DNA of 64,000 bases from Tupaia tana (GCA_026018925.1 JAKSZU010000002.1:55457837-55521836); one strand, 5' to 3'. Positions 24,275 through 36,408 are shown, counted from the first letter of the stretch. The notes: a model not told the origin generated them from the sequence alone. A program made the numbers and translations.

Positions 24275-24595
24275 TTTTTAAGTGCCAGAGGGTGTGTGCA
24301 CTAATCAGAGAGACAGGAAAAGAGGAGAGGGAGGAGATGGAGGGAGAGAAAGAAGAAGAAAGAGAGGAAGAAGAAGAAAAAGAAGGAGGAGGAGAAGAAA
24401 AGAAGAAAGCATTCTCCAAGAGGGCATGGTTACACTGCAGTCCCTTTTCCTCCATATCTTCACCTTGTTGGAATATTGGGCAGACATATACACCTGCCCT
24501 GCAGGTCTCTAAAGCCACTAGAGCCGGGATTCAAACTGGGTTCAGCCATGTGGGATCTGACTCCCTTAACCACTAAGGTAAGGACTAGCTTGCCA
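24275..24595 (-). mobile_element. Older tRNA SINE with expanded purine tract
   Basis: gtgccagagggtgtgtgcac, then a GA-rich block (24318-24410), then the standard body and a reverse B box (gggattcaaactggg). The Lys/Glu-rich and Leu/Ser-rich frames here are translations of the purine tract. Confidence 0.8.
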
Positions 24596-24640
24596 GCTAT
24601 ATTTTAATGTAATGTATGAAAAACATATGAAAAATAATTT

Positions 24641-24905
24641 GGGTCTGGCTCCATAACCTGGTGGTTAAGCCAGCCAAATTCTCCATGGCTGATTGTGCAG
24701 TTTAAGTTTCAGACCTGTCATCTTGAAAAACATGCTGTGTGTGTTTGTGTGTGTGTGTGTGCCCAAAATTTCCGTACAACAGGGGAAAATGGAAGAGAAA
24801 GAACTGTGGCATGACCATTCCCCATGGTTAGTGCTTTCTACTTTCCCCTTTTGTCTCTCTCCAGTGAGTACAAGTACCTTTAGCAAAATAAATAAATAAA
24901 ATTAA
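24641..24905 (+). mobile_element. Older tRNA SINE
   Basis: gggtctggctccataacctg, gtggttaagccagccaaatt, a GT-rich block, a CT tail and an AAAT-rich end. Confidence 0.85.
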
Positions 24906-25429
24906 TTTGAATGTATAATTTATGAATAATAATTCCATACAGTATTATTTCTCTCCAGAGAGGATTAATTTTGATTCTGGCAGTGAATTAAGGCAAAGGT
25001 GTATCATCTTGATTCATATGATTAAAGTTAACTAAGCTGACCCAAAACTGGTATTGTTTTTTTCTTATGAGAGCTGACTGGTTAGCTCAATATATAACTT
25101 TCTGGGGAGTCTCAATGGAAAGCCTGGGTCATTTTCTAGCGTAACTCCTTTTTAGTGGGCTCTCAACTTTAGTTTGAGTTGTCCATGTTTCCGTATGATT
25201 GCTCTAAACCGCTCAACTGCTCGACCTCTCAATTACTACTTTCTGCCAGACTTAGCTCTCAGCCTTCACCCGTGCTTCTAATTGGCAAATACCTTAAGAT
25301 GAAAAATGGTACCAAAGATAGTATTTCTCTCTTTATGCACTCTGCAAGAATTTTGCACAGAATCCTAAGATAGAAACATTCTTTTCCTCCCCTATATATC
25401 AATGAGGAAGCATCAAACTCTATTTTCTC
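24906..25429. other. No supported gene
   Basis: The short frame at 25179-25373 has no recognisable domain. Confidence 0.4.
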
Positions 25430-25674
25430 CTGACATTCATCTTGGAAACAAGAGATGCCTGCCAGGGACTAACAAGATATGTGCATGGAATTGGACAAAG
25501 CTGAAAGAGTCACGGAACAATTGACCTGGAGCCCTAATTAAACCATGCTGGAAGCCCACCTTCCAGCTGGACTTTTAAGTTAGTGAGCCAAAAAAATTCC
25601 CTTTATTATTTAAGCCACTTTGAATTTAATTGACTTTTCTTTCACTCACAGCCAAATGCATCCTAACTAATACA
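25430..25674 (+). mobile_element. Probable MaLR/ERVL-type LTR 3' end
   Basis: attccctttattatttaagc, then ttgacttttctttcactcac and ccaaatgcatcctaactaat resemble the ends of MLT1-type LTRs. Solo and decayed. Confidence 0.45.
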
Positions 25675-25977
25675 CTTGGGTACCTAACACCATACTTTGT
25701 AAAGATGGTGACATCAGAGAAAAGATAAAAGAAGAACAAACAAAAAGAAAACAAAGAGGTTTATGTTCTGAAGACCATATGCCCTGGCCTAGCAAACCAA
25801 AATGTAGGTATTCATTTTGAATATTTGACATCATATTTGCTTTGCTCCTCACTGTATCCCCAGGATTCATTTAGTGCCTAGCATTTTCCAACAGTCAGCA
25901 AGAACATGTTGAGTGAATGAACAGCATGGATTTGAATAATTTTTTCCTATAGATATTCCCATAGAGTTCCCATAGAT

Positions 25978-25979
25978 TC

Positions 25980-26010
<31 letters not shown>

Positions 26011-26050
26011 CATATATACATATATATATATGTGTGTGCGTGTGTGTATG
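25978..26050. repeat. (TA)n/(CATA)n then GT-rich microsatellite
   Basis: Simple-sequence tract directly left of a SINE, possibly its expanded tail. Confidence 0.85.
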
Positions 26051-26064
26051 CATGCATGTATATA

Positions 26065-26300
26065 TTTAGTCTTTGTTATGGAACATATGCATTTCCCAGC
26101 AAGAAAAGAGAGAGAGAGTGAGAAATTATGTCCCCGGGAGGATTGCCACATCATGATCCCTTCTCCATCAGTCTCCTTTCAGGATTTTCGGCATGCACGC
26201 ACATCCGCTCTGCATGTTTGTTAAGTCACCAGGTCTGGAAAACTGCTCAGTCGGCCATGTGAGAGCCTGTGCCTTAACCACTATGCTACCTGCTGGTCCT
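26065..26300 (-). mobile_element. Older tRNA SINE
   Basis: acatatgcatttcccagcaa, gagtgagaaattatgtcccc, gccttaaccactatgctacc and tgctggtcct at its right end. Confidence 0.85.
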
Positions 26301-26829
26301 CTATAGACTTTTAAGTAGTAAAAGGAAAGCATTTTCTTGGAGTATAAAATATCCCAAGCTTGTGACCAAGAAGGAATCTTAGCACCCATTTCACATTGAA
26401 ATAAATGTTTTGTTTCTAAGATGATCCAGATTCAGAGGGTATGTGTGTAAAGAATAAATATAAATCCCAAATACTTTTAGCAATAAATTCCATGACATTC
26501 ATTTTTGTATTATATTAATCAATAGGAATGGCTACAGTGTGTAAAAATGTAGTTTTAGTTGTCATTTGTAAATAAATGAATGAGTCTAAGATTACTTCTA
26601 GCTCTAATATTAACCTGAGTTTATAGCCCCAGAGCTACTCATCAAAATGATCAAATCCATTCACACCTCCAGTCTGTTCTTCTGATGGCTCTGTGGTGCT
26701 TCCCACCGTCTCCATGATCATACTCAGACTGCAAAAACATAACCATCTGGGACTTGTATGTCCGAAAACCCAAGGTATTTAAGGAAGGACCTACGCTAAG
26801 CAGATTAAAGACAGCATAAATCAATCTTC
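26301..26829. other. No recognisable feature
   Basis: AT-rich sequence without a supported gene or repeat. Confidence 0.4.
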
Positions 26830-27245
26830 CTACTCACTGAAGGGAGAAGTCTCAAAAAAAATTCTCTGTAGTGAAGAATAGGAATACGTTAGTGGGACAC
26901 AGATATGGCTTATTACCTGTTGATGATGACGTGTATAGTATTCTCAACTGGATTGATCTGAGAAGTATTTCATGATGGGTAAAGTCTTTTTACAAGCAAA
27001 ATGAGAAATAGTGTTTGAAAAATTGAATGTTTAAAAAAATGATTGGAATAATAATAATAATAATGATTGGGAAAAACAATGAAAAGATATTGAATGATGA
27101 TATGGGGAGATTAATGTCTCTGTATTGACTGACATGCATGGCATTCCCTTTTGAAAAAGCAATGTAGTACACTGTAAAGTTATATGCAATTCAATGTAAT
27201 ATAAACAAGATTATGATGATAATAAAAAATAAATTTAAAAAAGAC
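26830..27245 (+). mobile_element. L1 3' end fragment(s)
   Basis: ggcttattacctgttgatga, then gtatagtattctcaactgga aligns with tail A at 7443-7490. A second related block follows and ends in aataaatttaaaaaag. Confidence 0.5.
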
Positions 27246-27344
27246 ACGCTATAAAAAAATGGGAATGGGACACACAGTGGGCAACATAAGTCTAATCAGA
27301 CATACTTCAAGTGAAAACAGAGTCAAATTAAGTTGGATTCAGTA

Positions 27345-27760
27345 ACATGGAAAGCGCTAGGGGTAGGGAAGGGAGAGAAGTGATTACATGGTTAGAAGTA
27401 AGCATCGTAAATGTCATATTTTGCCCATGGAGAAAGGCTTGCGTCTATGCCAGACTGGTAATAACAAATGCTTGGCCCTCAAAGTGTGTCCCACCCCCAA
27501 CATCTGCCACTGGAGAAGAGACGATAGCCAGGGAGAGGCTCTGGGGACCTACCAGCCACAGCACTGGATGGGGGAGGAGTGGCCAAAGTCCTCGGTGACA
27601 GTGCAGGTGGCAGCCAAGTGGCAACTTGCATGCCAGATGGGAGAGTGTCACCAGCTGCCCTCTGGTATATACAAGCCCATGTCGGGGGACTAGGGAAGCC
27701 CTGCACTTCTCAAATGGACATATGGTGCCAATGAGGAAGGTATCAAATTCTACTCCATGG
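27345..27760. other. GC-richer block of unknown origin
   Basis: It has higher GC than its flanks and is open on both strands (27347-27598 and 27388-27693 plus; 27445-27780 minus). The peptides do not resemble a family I recognise, and overlapping frames on both strands suggest composition rather than coding. It could be an old retrocopy or LTR fragment. Confidence 0.35.
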
Positions 27761-27829
27761 AAACTGATGCATAAAATCAAAATATTTTTCTCACTTGGAA
27801 GGAATGAAAAATAATTGAAATGATCAGTT

Positions 27830-29400
27830 ATAATTTTCTAATAAACAAGACAAAAATTTCCATTGGGATCTGAAGAAAGAGAAACTGCCTAGACAAGGTC
27901 CATCAGTGAAGCCCATTCTTTTAGATAAATATGCTCCACTTCTCTTTGCAGTCCACCACCTTCTCAACTTTAATTTTCTCCCACCTCTATTCTGGCTGCT
28001 CATCTCAGTTCTAAGCTTTCTCCACAAGTGAGCGGACATGTATGGCACAGCTCTTCCAATCCATTCACATTCTTCATGGGCATGGGAATGGACCCCTTCA
28101 GAAGGAATTTTCTACTTAAAATTACAGAACACTAAAACCAAGACTGTTTAAAAGAAGCCATTGTAAGTTAACACAACAGACAAGCAGAATCTGGAAAGAA
28201 TTCTTTCCCAATGTCTTTGGACATGAAGAAGAAAGAGGGTCAGAAAATTATGACCCCTGCATTTTTAGCCTAATATACATCCTCATTCCAGGCAGCTAAT
28301 TATGAGCTATTGAAAATGAAAGTTTAAAGAGAATATCATAAAAAGACATTCTCATAACTTCTCTTCTGAAGGCTCCATAAATAGATTGCAAATAATCTCC
28401 AGGGAACCTTTGCAACAGCTTGTGGACTGGGAGCAGTAATTAACAAAATCCAAACACAGTGTAATCTTCTACTTAAATACTTGCTATTTCTTATTTTTCC
28501 TTAAAATTGTGATTATTTCTTGCTAGCTTCCTTAGCTCAAACGATATATTTAAATTGCCCTACTTCTGCTCCCTGTATATCAAAGAGAGAAAGAAAAAAT
28601 TAAAAAAAACAGCTCAGCGAGCCAGAAAGGAAAATATTTCTATAAGTATATAATCTTACTTTGAAACTGGCAAAGCAAATACAAGTGACTAAAAATATTG
28701 TATTTTTGATTTCCATATTCATTACCTCCATGCAAAAGCATGTAATATGTGGTAGTTGCAGTAACAGGCTCTTCATTTTTTACAGAATGTCAAAATGTTC
28801 AAGCGTAAATCCTAAAAATGGGGGATTTGACTTTGATATTAAGAAGAATGATCTTCCTTAAGGGGTCTTAAATAAGAGATAGGAAACCAGAAAGGTTGGT
28901 TGTGGAAAATGTTGCATGTGATATTAAAGAAGAAAACAACAATTTTAAGGATAGCCTATCAGCAGGATCATTCCTAGAGGAAGGAACACACAAATGCTGT
29001 TGTCCAAGAATTCACTGATGACAGAACACTGCTGTTTTTTCACGGGGAGGGAGAGGACCACTCTTGGTTACACAAGATTTTTGACTAGTTATGCTTCATA
29101 TATATTTCAGACTAAATTTCTAATTCATATATGCATTCTAAAAGAAAGATGATTTTTAAAATTGCCCCAATAATAACCATTGAATAGATAAAATCATTAT
29201 AGTTCCAGACAACAATTAGGTTTCCAAGTTACTGATGACCGTGTGTAAAGTACAAATTCCTAAGGTCTCCTTAAAACACATTTTTTGCTTCACTATTATA
29301 CCAAAAAAAAAAAAAATGCAGCTTTTGGAATGTGCATGCATGTGAATATGTGTGTGTATATGAAATTAAGAGGTCCTTATCTAAACATTAATCCAGTAAA
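27830..29400. other. No supported gene
   Basis: Unique-looking sequence; frames at 27824-28048 (-) and 28661-28861 (+) have no recognisable domain. An A13 run lies near 29303. Confidence 0.45.
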
Positions 29401-29406
29401 TTCCCT

Positions 29407-29857
29407 ATATTAGTTTACAAAGGCTATCATAACAAGGAATCACAAACTGGATGCCTTAAACAGCAGAAATATATATTTCCACAGTTCTGAAGCCTAAAGA
29501 TCTCAGATTAAGGTGTCAGTGGGCTTGGTTCCTCTGAGGGCTGTGAGGAAGGATCTGTTCCATGCTGCTTGCCTTTCTTCTGGTGGTTTGCAGGCAATCT
29601 CCAGCATCCCTTGGCTTGGAGAAAACCATCCAATATGTGACTTCATCTTGACACGGTGTTCTCTCTATATGCTTGTCTGTGTCTAAGTTTCTCCTTTTTA
29701 TGAGGACATTAATCATACTGGATGAAGACCCATTTTAACTTGATTCCCTCTGTGAAGACCTATGTCTCCAGAAAAAGTCACATTCAAAAATACTAGGAGT
29801 TAGGGTATCAACATGTTTTTGAGAGGAAACAATTCAACCCATATCTTTCTGCCCCAA
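29407..29857 (-). mobile_element. MLT1A-like MaLR LTR
   Basis: Reverse copy covering most of the LTR: tattagtttacaaaggctat, gaatcacaaactggatgcct, ttctgaagcctaaagatctc, ttttaacttgattccctctg, cattcaaaaatactaggagt and caattcaacccatatc. The landmarks appear in the order expected for MLT1A. Solo LTR, no internal genes. Confidence 0.8.
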
Positions 29858-29937
29858 AAGAATAATTATATAAAAGATACAGAAGCAAGTGAGCATATAT
29901 AACCAAACTAGTAGGTATCTATATTACTTTATTTCTT

Positions 29938-30190
29938 TTCTTTTTTTTTTTTTGGAGAGGTTTTTGCTATAAGGCACATGCGCTCGCCAGACAGAGAGAC
30001 AGAAAGCGAGAAATCACCCCCAGGGGGGATGGTCACACCGCAATCCCTTCTCCTCCATTCTCCTCTCGGGATCTTGGGCACGCACGCACACACGCCCGGC
30101 GTGAGTTTTAAGCCACCGGGTCCGGGACGCGAACCGCAGTCGACTACGTGGGAGTCCAGCGACATAGCCATTACGCTAACTGCTGGTTCT
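29938..30190 (-). mobile_element. Young tRNA SINE with TSD
   Basis: Near full length. The duplication tactttatttctt occurs at 29925-29937 and 30192-30204. The reverse B box is recognisable (ggacgcgaaccgca). Confidence 0.95.
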
Positions 30191-30204
30191 CTACTTTATT
30201 TCTT

Positions 30205-31425
30205 ATATAGAAACTAGTTCTCTTTTCATTTAGTTCTTGGATTGAGCTAACTCATCACATGGTGCTTTTAGAGCAAACAACTGTTGGTAAATTTTTTTTA
30301 ATTCTATTTTAATAAGGTTGAACAGACATTATATAGATATAGAAAAAATTAAAAAACATACCACTGGAACAATTCAGAGCTATAATTACAGGTTACATAG
30401 GCACAACATTTTGTTCTTATGATGAATGTTAAGTGAATGACACACAAAAACATTCTTAATGTTCTGCTTTCTGATATGTATAGATTACCTCAGACCCTTT
30501 TGGAAGCATATAAAATTTTGAAAAATGTTATACTACAATTGTATAGTCCACTTATTTTGACATAGTGAGATTATAAAATATTATAACAGAAAAGGGCCTT
30601 CAAAGTGGAATGGGTAGAATATCTAAAATCAGGATTTCCCTACATTAAGGTGGAATGAGAGGAGAGAGCTAATAAGATGTCGTGATTATGGCAAACAAGA
30701 GATTAGAAGAGTTTTTACTGGTGAGAAACTAAAACCTATTGTAATGAGGGCTCTAGAAAAAGCATAGCTTTCTTGAGAAGTGATAGCAGAACTACCCACG
30801 TGAATAATACGGAGCCATTTTGTGTAAGGATAAATAGCTTCTCATCAGGGCCCTGAGTAGGGTGTGGCAATGGAGGAGCCTAAGACATAGTATTTAAGGA
30901 AATACTCTTGAATTCATTCACACCCTGGACCAAGTACCTTCTTACATGTCATCTCCTAGGGTCCTCTGTCTACTCACCCTGGGCCTGCTGCCTCTTGTAA
31001 CACACATGGTTCTTGAGGGAATCGTTATGTAACAATACTGCATAATAATTAATGTGCATAATCATTATTCTGACTCATGAATGCTAGATTCCTTCAATAT
31101 TTCTACCTAACAAGGCAGGGAAACACACTTAAAAATCTTAAATACTTTAAGATTTGACACACAGAGCATTAACCTGAAATTCCTGAAATAATGCAATTGG
31201 ACCAGAATGCTTCCTCCCTGATAATGCTACATGACTTCCACAAACAATTACACATTGTTTTTTGTACAGATATTTCCAGTTGTCTGAAAACTGCCCCTGA
31301 TACTGAGTTGGACTTCAATAGCAGCTACTTTATTCCTCCTGCCAGCCACCTTCATCCCACATCTGATTTGTACAATAATCGCCTGACACCAATCCCAGTA
31401 AAGATCGATCAAAATCTACCTTCGG
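30205..31425. other. No supported gene
   Basis: Unique-looking AT-rich sequence. The frame at 31191-31508 runs into a SINE and has no recognisable domain. Confidence 0.45.
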
Positions 31426-31427
31426 AG

Positions 31428-31706
31428 GGGCCAGCAGATGGCATAATGGTTAAGGCACTGGATTCCCACATGGTTGCTGCAGTTCAAGTTCCAGACCCAA
31501 TGGCTTGAAATCCATGCCTGGTGCCTGTGTGTGTGTGTGTGCCTAAAATCCTGAGAGGAGAATAGAGGAGAAATGACTGCAGTGTGGCCATCACTTCTGG
31601 GGGGTGACTTCTCACTTTCTCTCTCCCTGCCTCTCTCTGTCTCTCTCCACTGAGCACACATGCCCTATAACAAAAACCTTAAAGAAAAAATTTAAAACAA
31701 AAACAA
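31428..31706 (+). mobile_element. Older tRNA SINE with approximate TSD
   Basis: ggggccagcagatggcataa, tggttaaggcactggattcc, B-box-like gttcaagttcc, complete body and A-rich tail. Duplication aaaatctaccttcggag (31411-31427) and aaaattaccttcagag (31707-31722). Confidence 0.92.
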
Positions 31707-31722
31707 AAAAATTACCTTCAGA

Positions 31723-32054
31723 GAGTCTGAAATTCAGATACAGAGGTCACCAGAATGTGGACATACTTATACTTACCCTCAAATTCCAGAAACTAGGGTC
31801 ACAGATTTCTCCAGTGAAGTGCTTCCCTCTCCTTTCTAGTCTTGGCTATTCATCTCTTAGAGTCCATACAATGCTCAACATCTGCTCAACAAATCCTCCT
31901 TTAGGCTTAAGCGTACCAGTAATGACTTTGGTGCCTTATAACTCCCAAAGCTGAAACATGCACAGCCTCCTCCCTCATGGCAGTTGATAAGGTTTGTGCT
32001 AGCTGCTAGGGTAATGAGGATAGATAGAAGAGTTTCTACCTCTGAACATTTCAC
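31723..32054. other. No recognisable feature
   Basis: Unique-looking sequence. The frame at 31604-31954 starts inside a SINE. Confidence 0.4.
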
Positions 32055-32325
32055 TGGGCTGGCCCTATAGCACAGGGATTAAAGAAGTCAGATTTCCCAT
32101 GACCAACCACGGTTCAAGTCCCTGTCCGAGCAGTTTCAGCTTGAAAAACTCACTGGGTAAATGTACATATATGTCCAAAGTCCTGAGAGACTGAAGAGAT
32201 AGAGAAGGGGGTGCCACTTGTCCACACCCCACTGAGAGGATATTCTCTCTCTCTCTCTCTTCTCTCTCTGTCTCTGTCGCTCTCTCTCCCGGCCACGTGC
32301 ACATGCCTTCTGGCCATGAAGAGGA
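32055..32325 (+). mobile_element. Older tRNA SINE
   Basis: ggctggccctatagcacagg, B box ggttcaagtcc (intact), CT-rich block at 32245-32290, and cacatgccttctggcc. No clear A tail. Confidence 0.8.
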
Positions 32326-32900
32326 GAGGGGAGGAGGAGAAGAGACAGGGAGATCTCATAATGCTTCAATAGTAAGGTAGTATTATTCTTACTCTCTCAC
32401 TTTCTCATTTACTTAATTAGTCCATAATTAATATATGGGCCCATATCTTTTCTCCTTTGAGGAATCCTTTAGTGTTGTTTGATTCTGGAAATTCTAGCAA
32501 GAAAGGGAGTTTATGAAGCTCTGTGGTATGTACCTTAACTATAGTCGTTTTGCCGTTGTTGCTAACTTAATTTCCTGAGCTATAGGATATACTCTCTCAA
32601 TAAAATCTTGTTTTATTTAAGATATCTCTTGATCAGAGTAAAATTAAAATATCAATTAAAGAAATTTTAGAGAACAAAATTCCGTGTTTCCAGCTTTAAT
32701 TTTAAAAATACCATAACATAGTTTCCAGAAAGTCAACAAGGAAAGTATTTTATATGTAAAACTAAGATTAATGAAAGCTTTTTACTCTTTGCAAACAGCT
32801 ATTGTTTTAGACATACCCAGTCTCCGCAGCTGGAGACCTGACTGTGTTTAATTGAGCGGCCCACACATGAGTTTAGAATGCACAGCACTGTGGTCTGTGA
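32326..32900. other. No recognisable feature
   Basis: AT-rich sequence leading into the GC-rich block. Confidence 0.4.
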
Positions 32901-32956
32901 ACAGGGTCCCCGGGGTGTATGGTCAGCCTTTGCCTCTCTGAACTCTCCTCCGGAGG

Positions 32957-33611
32957 TCATGGGAAACGGGGTACTTGTTTGAGTTTTCTCCTTCCCAGAT
33001 CCACATTTCCTCCACCAACTACTGGTGTGTAAACAAACTCATGTTCAAAGGTGATGGGGCTCCCCTGACCTAATACACTCCACGGGGTCAGACCTGCCGC
33101 GCATCCTCCGGGTAGAACAAGCAGGTTCGCCTCGCCCTGACTTCCCCCGGCATGGGGACGGTGCCCTCTGCTTCCCCTAAACCAGGTTCCTCTGGCTGAT
33201 CGTCCTGGTGCTCTCTTCTTCCCCTGGGGCGGGGAGAGCTTCAGCGCGGAGAGGGCCCACTGAGATGGAAGCTGAGACACCCACCGATTCTTCCTCAATG
33301 AGCTGAAGTTCTCCAGATGGCAGTACGCGCTCGTCATGCAAATTCTTGGCAGCAGGGAGCCTGTCAAGTGGCTACTGCTGCTTATTGTTATCGCCACTCC
33401 CCACCCCCTCCGCACAAACGCAGAAGAAATACCATCTGTCGACCGTGGAGCTGAGGGTTCTTTCCAAGCCCGGTTCTCATCCATGCGCTTAGCAGCCCCG
33501 CGCTGTGCACGCAGCCTGAGCATGAATCGCTTCAACAGCGCGTTCAGCTCTCGAGATGTCTTGAGCTGGGGACGTCCTGGCAGATGGCAATCCCCCACCT
33601 CTCTTCCCTGA
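32957..33611. other. CpG-dense block, possible CpG island or retrocopy
   Basis: GC content rises well above the rest of the window. I count about 30 CpGs by eye between 33050 and 33600, outside any SINE. Both strands are open: a 213-codon minus frame (32957-33598) and a 91-codon plus frame (33336-33611) with a hydrophobic N-terminal stretch (KWLLLLIVIA). A second minus frame around 33190-33370 reads LPSGELQLIEEE and ends in a stop. I recognise none of these. Possible readings are a CpG-island promoter, a first exon, or a frameshifted retrocopy. No splice or poly(A) signal settles it. Confidence 0.45.
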
Positions 33612-34570
33612 CCTGGAGCCCCACCCAGTTAAAAGCAGGGCCAGCCGTTTGCTGGCTGGTTTCTCGTTAGGTTTTTATGTAACAGAAATAGCAAAAACAG
33701 TTGTATTTCTTCCTTTAGATTCTGGGAAAGGAACAAGATGAACTAAATTAGCAACGTGTCTCCACCCCTAGTGAGAGGTATAACAACACAAGGTGACTGA
33801 TTAAAGAGAGCCATCCGGAAGTGAGCAGCGCAGCCTTGACGCTCAAAGAAGCCTAGAACATCGCAATGATTTTTGGTTGGCTTTCCCTTTTCCCCACAGA
33901 CATCACAGGCCCTGACTAACAACTGTCATTAAAAGTAAAAATTTTATATATAATTGAAAACTGTCACTCAAAAGACTCTAGATTCTTGTCTATCTCTGAA
34001 TCCTAAGACCAGTGCAGTCTGCAGTCTTTCATCAAGTTGTTTTATCTTGTTCCTGTTGGATTTTTCTTTTTTTTTGGTCACGTAAATGGGAATTAAAACA
34101 ACAATAATAAGTCACCCTCTGCATCCTTGATGTCGTCTCTGTAACCCAGACACATGGGAGTGAGTTGTCCATAGGCCTCGCTTCAGGTAACAGTTTTCCT
34201 CCATCTGTGCAAACCTCCTCGAATATTTTTTAAAACTTGTAGAATGAATCATTCATAGAAATAGGCATATCCACAAAATGTTTTTAATCTCTGCCTTGCG
34301 GATCTATCTTCCATGTATTTCCTTAAATGGATATCCCTGGAAAATATGCTATGTCTATTTTGTATGTATGTATGCTTTTTATTTACACATATGATTTTGA
34401 ACTAGAAATTATATCATTCCTGATTTTTTTTCTTTTTCTTTTTTTTGTTTCCTTCCCCCCCAACTCTATGCTTCTAGATCTTCTGTTGCTGATCTTCCTC
34501 ACATAGTTAATGTCACTTTCTCATAAAGGGCCTCATTCTCCATTTTTCACCTGCATTTAGGGAATGAAGT
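33612..34570. other. No supported gene
   Basis: Unique-looking sequence next to the CpG-dense block. A pyrimidine-rich stretch followed by cag near 33885-33900 looks like a splice acceptor, but nothing supports an exon. Confidence 0.35.
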
Positions 34571-34574
34571 GACT

Positions 34575-34812
34575 TCTTAAAAATTTGTTTCTATTCATGA
34601 TAAAGCATGTTCATGCACATGAGAAAGGGAGCGAGAGAAAAAGTGAGAGAGATGAGTACCTTTGGTCATGATGCAATCTCCTTCCTCTTATCCTCTTGGG
34701 CCCATAGGCCTTGTTTCAGACTGATGGGCCAGGGATTTGAACCATAGCTGCCATGTAGAATCCGCCTTCTCTTGAGCAGGATATTATGGCTGTGCTACAA
34801 AGCTGGCCCTGG
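34575..34812 (-). mobile_element. tRNA SINE-like element, diverged subfamily
   Basis: gtgagagagatgagtacctt, reverse B-box-like ggatttgaaccat, and terminus like aagctggccctgg. The middle differs from the main family. Confidence 0.6.
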
Positions 34813-35598
34813 AGTGGGAGTGGCTTCTTTATGGGTAAACTGAAGAAGAGTGTCTGGACATGCTATGCTCAGTTCTGCTCTTCCTCCTGTATCCTGGTTG
34901 CCTGCAGAGAATCCACTTTCTCTTCTACTCAGAAAGTGGGCCTGTAAGAATACCCAGCTCGAGGAGGAGACTCGGCCTACTCTGTTTTCAGTGAGAGGGT
35001 CCCTTTCCTCTCACATCAAATCGCTTCTTACAAAGCTATGCCATTAATACTAAGAACGATGTTTAGACCTCTATTTTTTTCTTGCATTTACTCCTCAATT
35101 TGCTCAGAATCCAGGTAGGGAAGAGGATTATTCTTTATAGAGAGACTCCAGTGGTGGTCAGAAAAGTAGATTTCATGGTTTATATATTCCTCTGGTGAGA
35201 AACACATACAGTTGCCTTCTACCCTTTGATAATACAGCTGTAACTATAAACAGGTAGTAGTAAACAGGTCTTATGGATGTAGGGAGAGTTTCTCTGAGGT
35301 ATTGAATTATGGTTATCTGAATACTTAATTTCACAAATACTATAAAATTAATACCCACAGTGACTACATTTCCTACCTCTATGGTAGTTGATATTATGAG
35401 CACTTGATATATTGAGTCTAACTTTTGCCAATCTGATAATGGTATCCAATGATTGTTTAAATTAGTAAATTTCTACTCATATATGTGTTAACTATTTGAT
35501 TCCTGACATGCTTTTGGGAATTTTTGTTTACATATTTTATTTATGTTTTATTGGAATTACATACTTTCTTATTTGTCTGTTTTCAGAAACCAAAACAC

Positions 35599-35600
<2 letters not shown>
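34813..35600. other. No supported gene
   Basis: Short frames at 34850-35047 (+) and 35173-35403 (-) have no recognisable domains. Confidence 0.4.

Positions 35601-35602
<2 letters not shown>

Positions 35603-35661
<59 letters not shown>
35603..35661 (+). repeat. (TG)n(AG)n compound microsatellite
   Basis: About 17 TG units followed by about 12 AG units. Confidence 0.95.
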
Positions 35662-36032
35662 ATATAATTACCACTCATTTGTTTTTCACATTATAAATAT
35701 CTTCTTTCAATCTATACCTGCTTGTTTATTTGCTGCTCAAGTCTTTGGTTAAATATAATGTTTAGGTTTGGATATTGTCAAACACATTGACTTTTTCTCT
35801 TCACTTTTGTGCTTTGGAATATTTTGGGGATTTCCCCCAAGTGAAAGCACAAAGACAAATTCTGGTGTTTCTTCCAGAAAGGCTTTAGATTTCTGCCTTT
35901 TAAATTTTGGTCTTTAATCCAGTTGAAGTGAATTTCTTTTCTGTATGTTTATTTTCTGTTTATATAGGATATGAAGTATAAATTCTAAATTTATTTTTCT
36001 TCAAATGGTTACTTAATTTTTCTTTTCCTTAT

Positions 36033-36408
36033 ATAAGAAAGTCTTCAAAGAGTTTGTGGAGATGTGTATTATTAAAACAACAACAACAAAACTATGGATT
36101 TCAGAATGTTTTAAACTGAAATAAACTCATATATTACTTCTTTTTTTTTTTTAATTGCTATTGGACTTGTATGATGGCCAGAGACAGAGAGAGAGAGAGA
36201 GAGTGAGAAAGCACCCCCCCAGAGATGACCATACTGCAATCCCATCTACATTCTATTCTTAGGATTTCGGTGTCACACACTTGCACCCGGTGTATTTTTC
36301 AAGCTGCCTGGTCTGGGATTCATACCATGCATTCTGCCCTACGGGATCCAGCTGCCTTAGCCACCAAGCTGCCAGCTGGTCCTCCTTAAACTTTTTGAAG
36401 TCTCCTTA
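36033..36408 (-). mobile_element. Palindromic MITE-like element, split by a SINE
   Basis: Left arm aagaaagtcttcaaagagtt (36037-36056) and right arm aactttttgaagtctcctta (36389-36408). The internal aaataaactcat, reversed, matches atgagtttatttt in the copy at 8135-8259. A SINE (36139-36384) lies between the arms. Confidence 0.6.
36139..36384 (-). mobile_element. Older tRNA SINE nested in palindromic element
   Basis: T-rich tail, GA-rich block, gagtgagaaagcaccccccc, reverse B box region gggattcataccat, and gctgccagctggtcc. Confidence 0.85.

Noticed and set aside
24282..24576. Lys/Glu-rich and Leu/Ser-rich frames as proteins
   Set aside because: They translate an expanded GA/CT tract inside a SINE.
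29407..29857. Intact endogenous retrovirus
   Set aside because: Only a solo MaLR LTR is present; no gag, pol or env similarity flanks it.
32957..33598. 213-codon minus-strand frame as a protein gene
   Set aside because: No recognisable domain, both strands open, and GC-rich DNA lengthens open frames by chance. Kept only as a finding.
33885..33925. Splice acceptor and exon after the CpG-dense block
   Set aside because: A pyrimidine tract and cag are too common to support an exon without an open frame or donor site.
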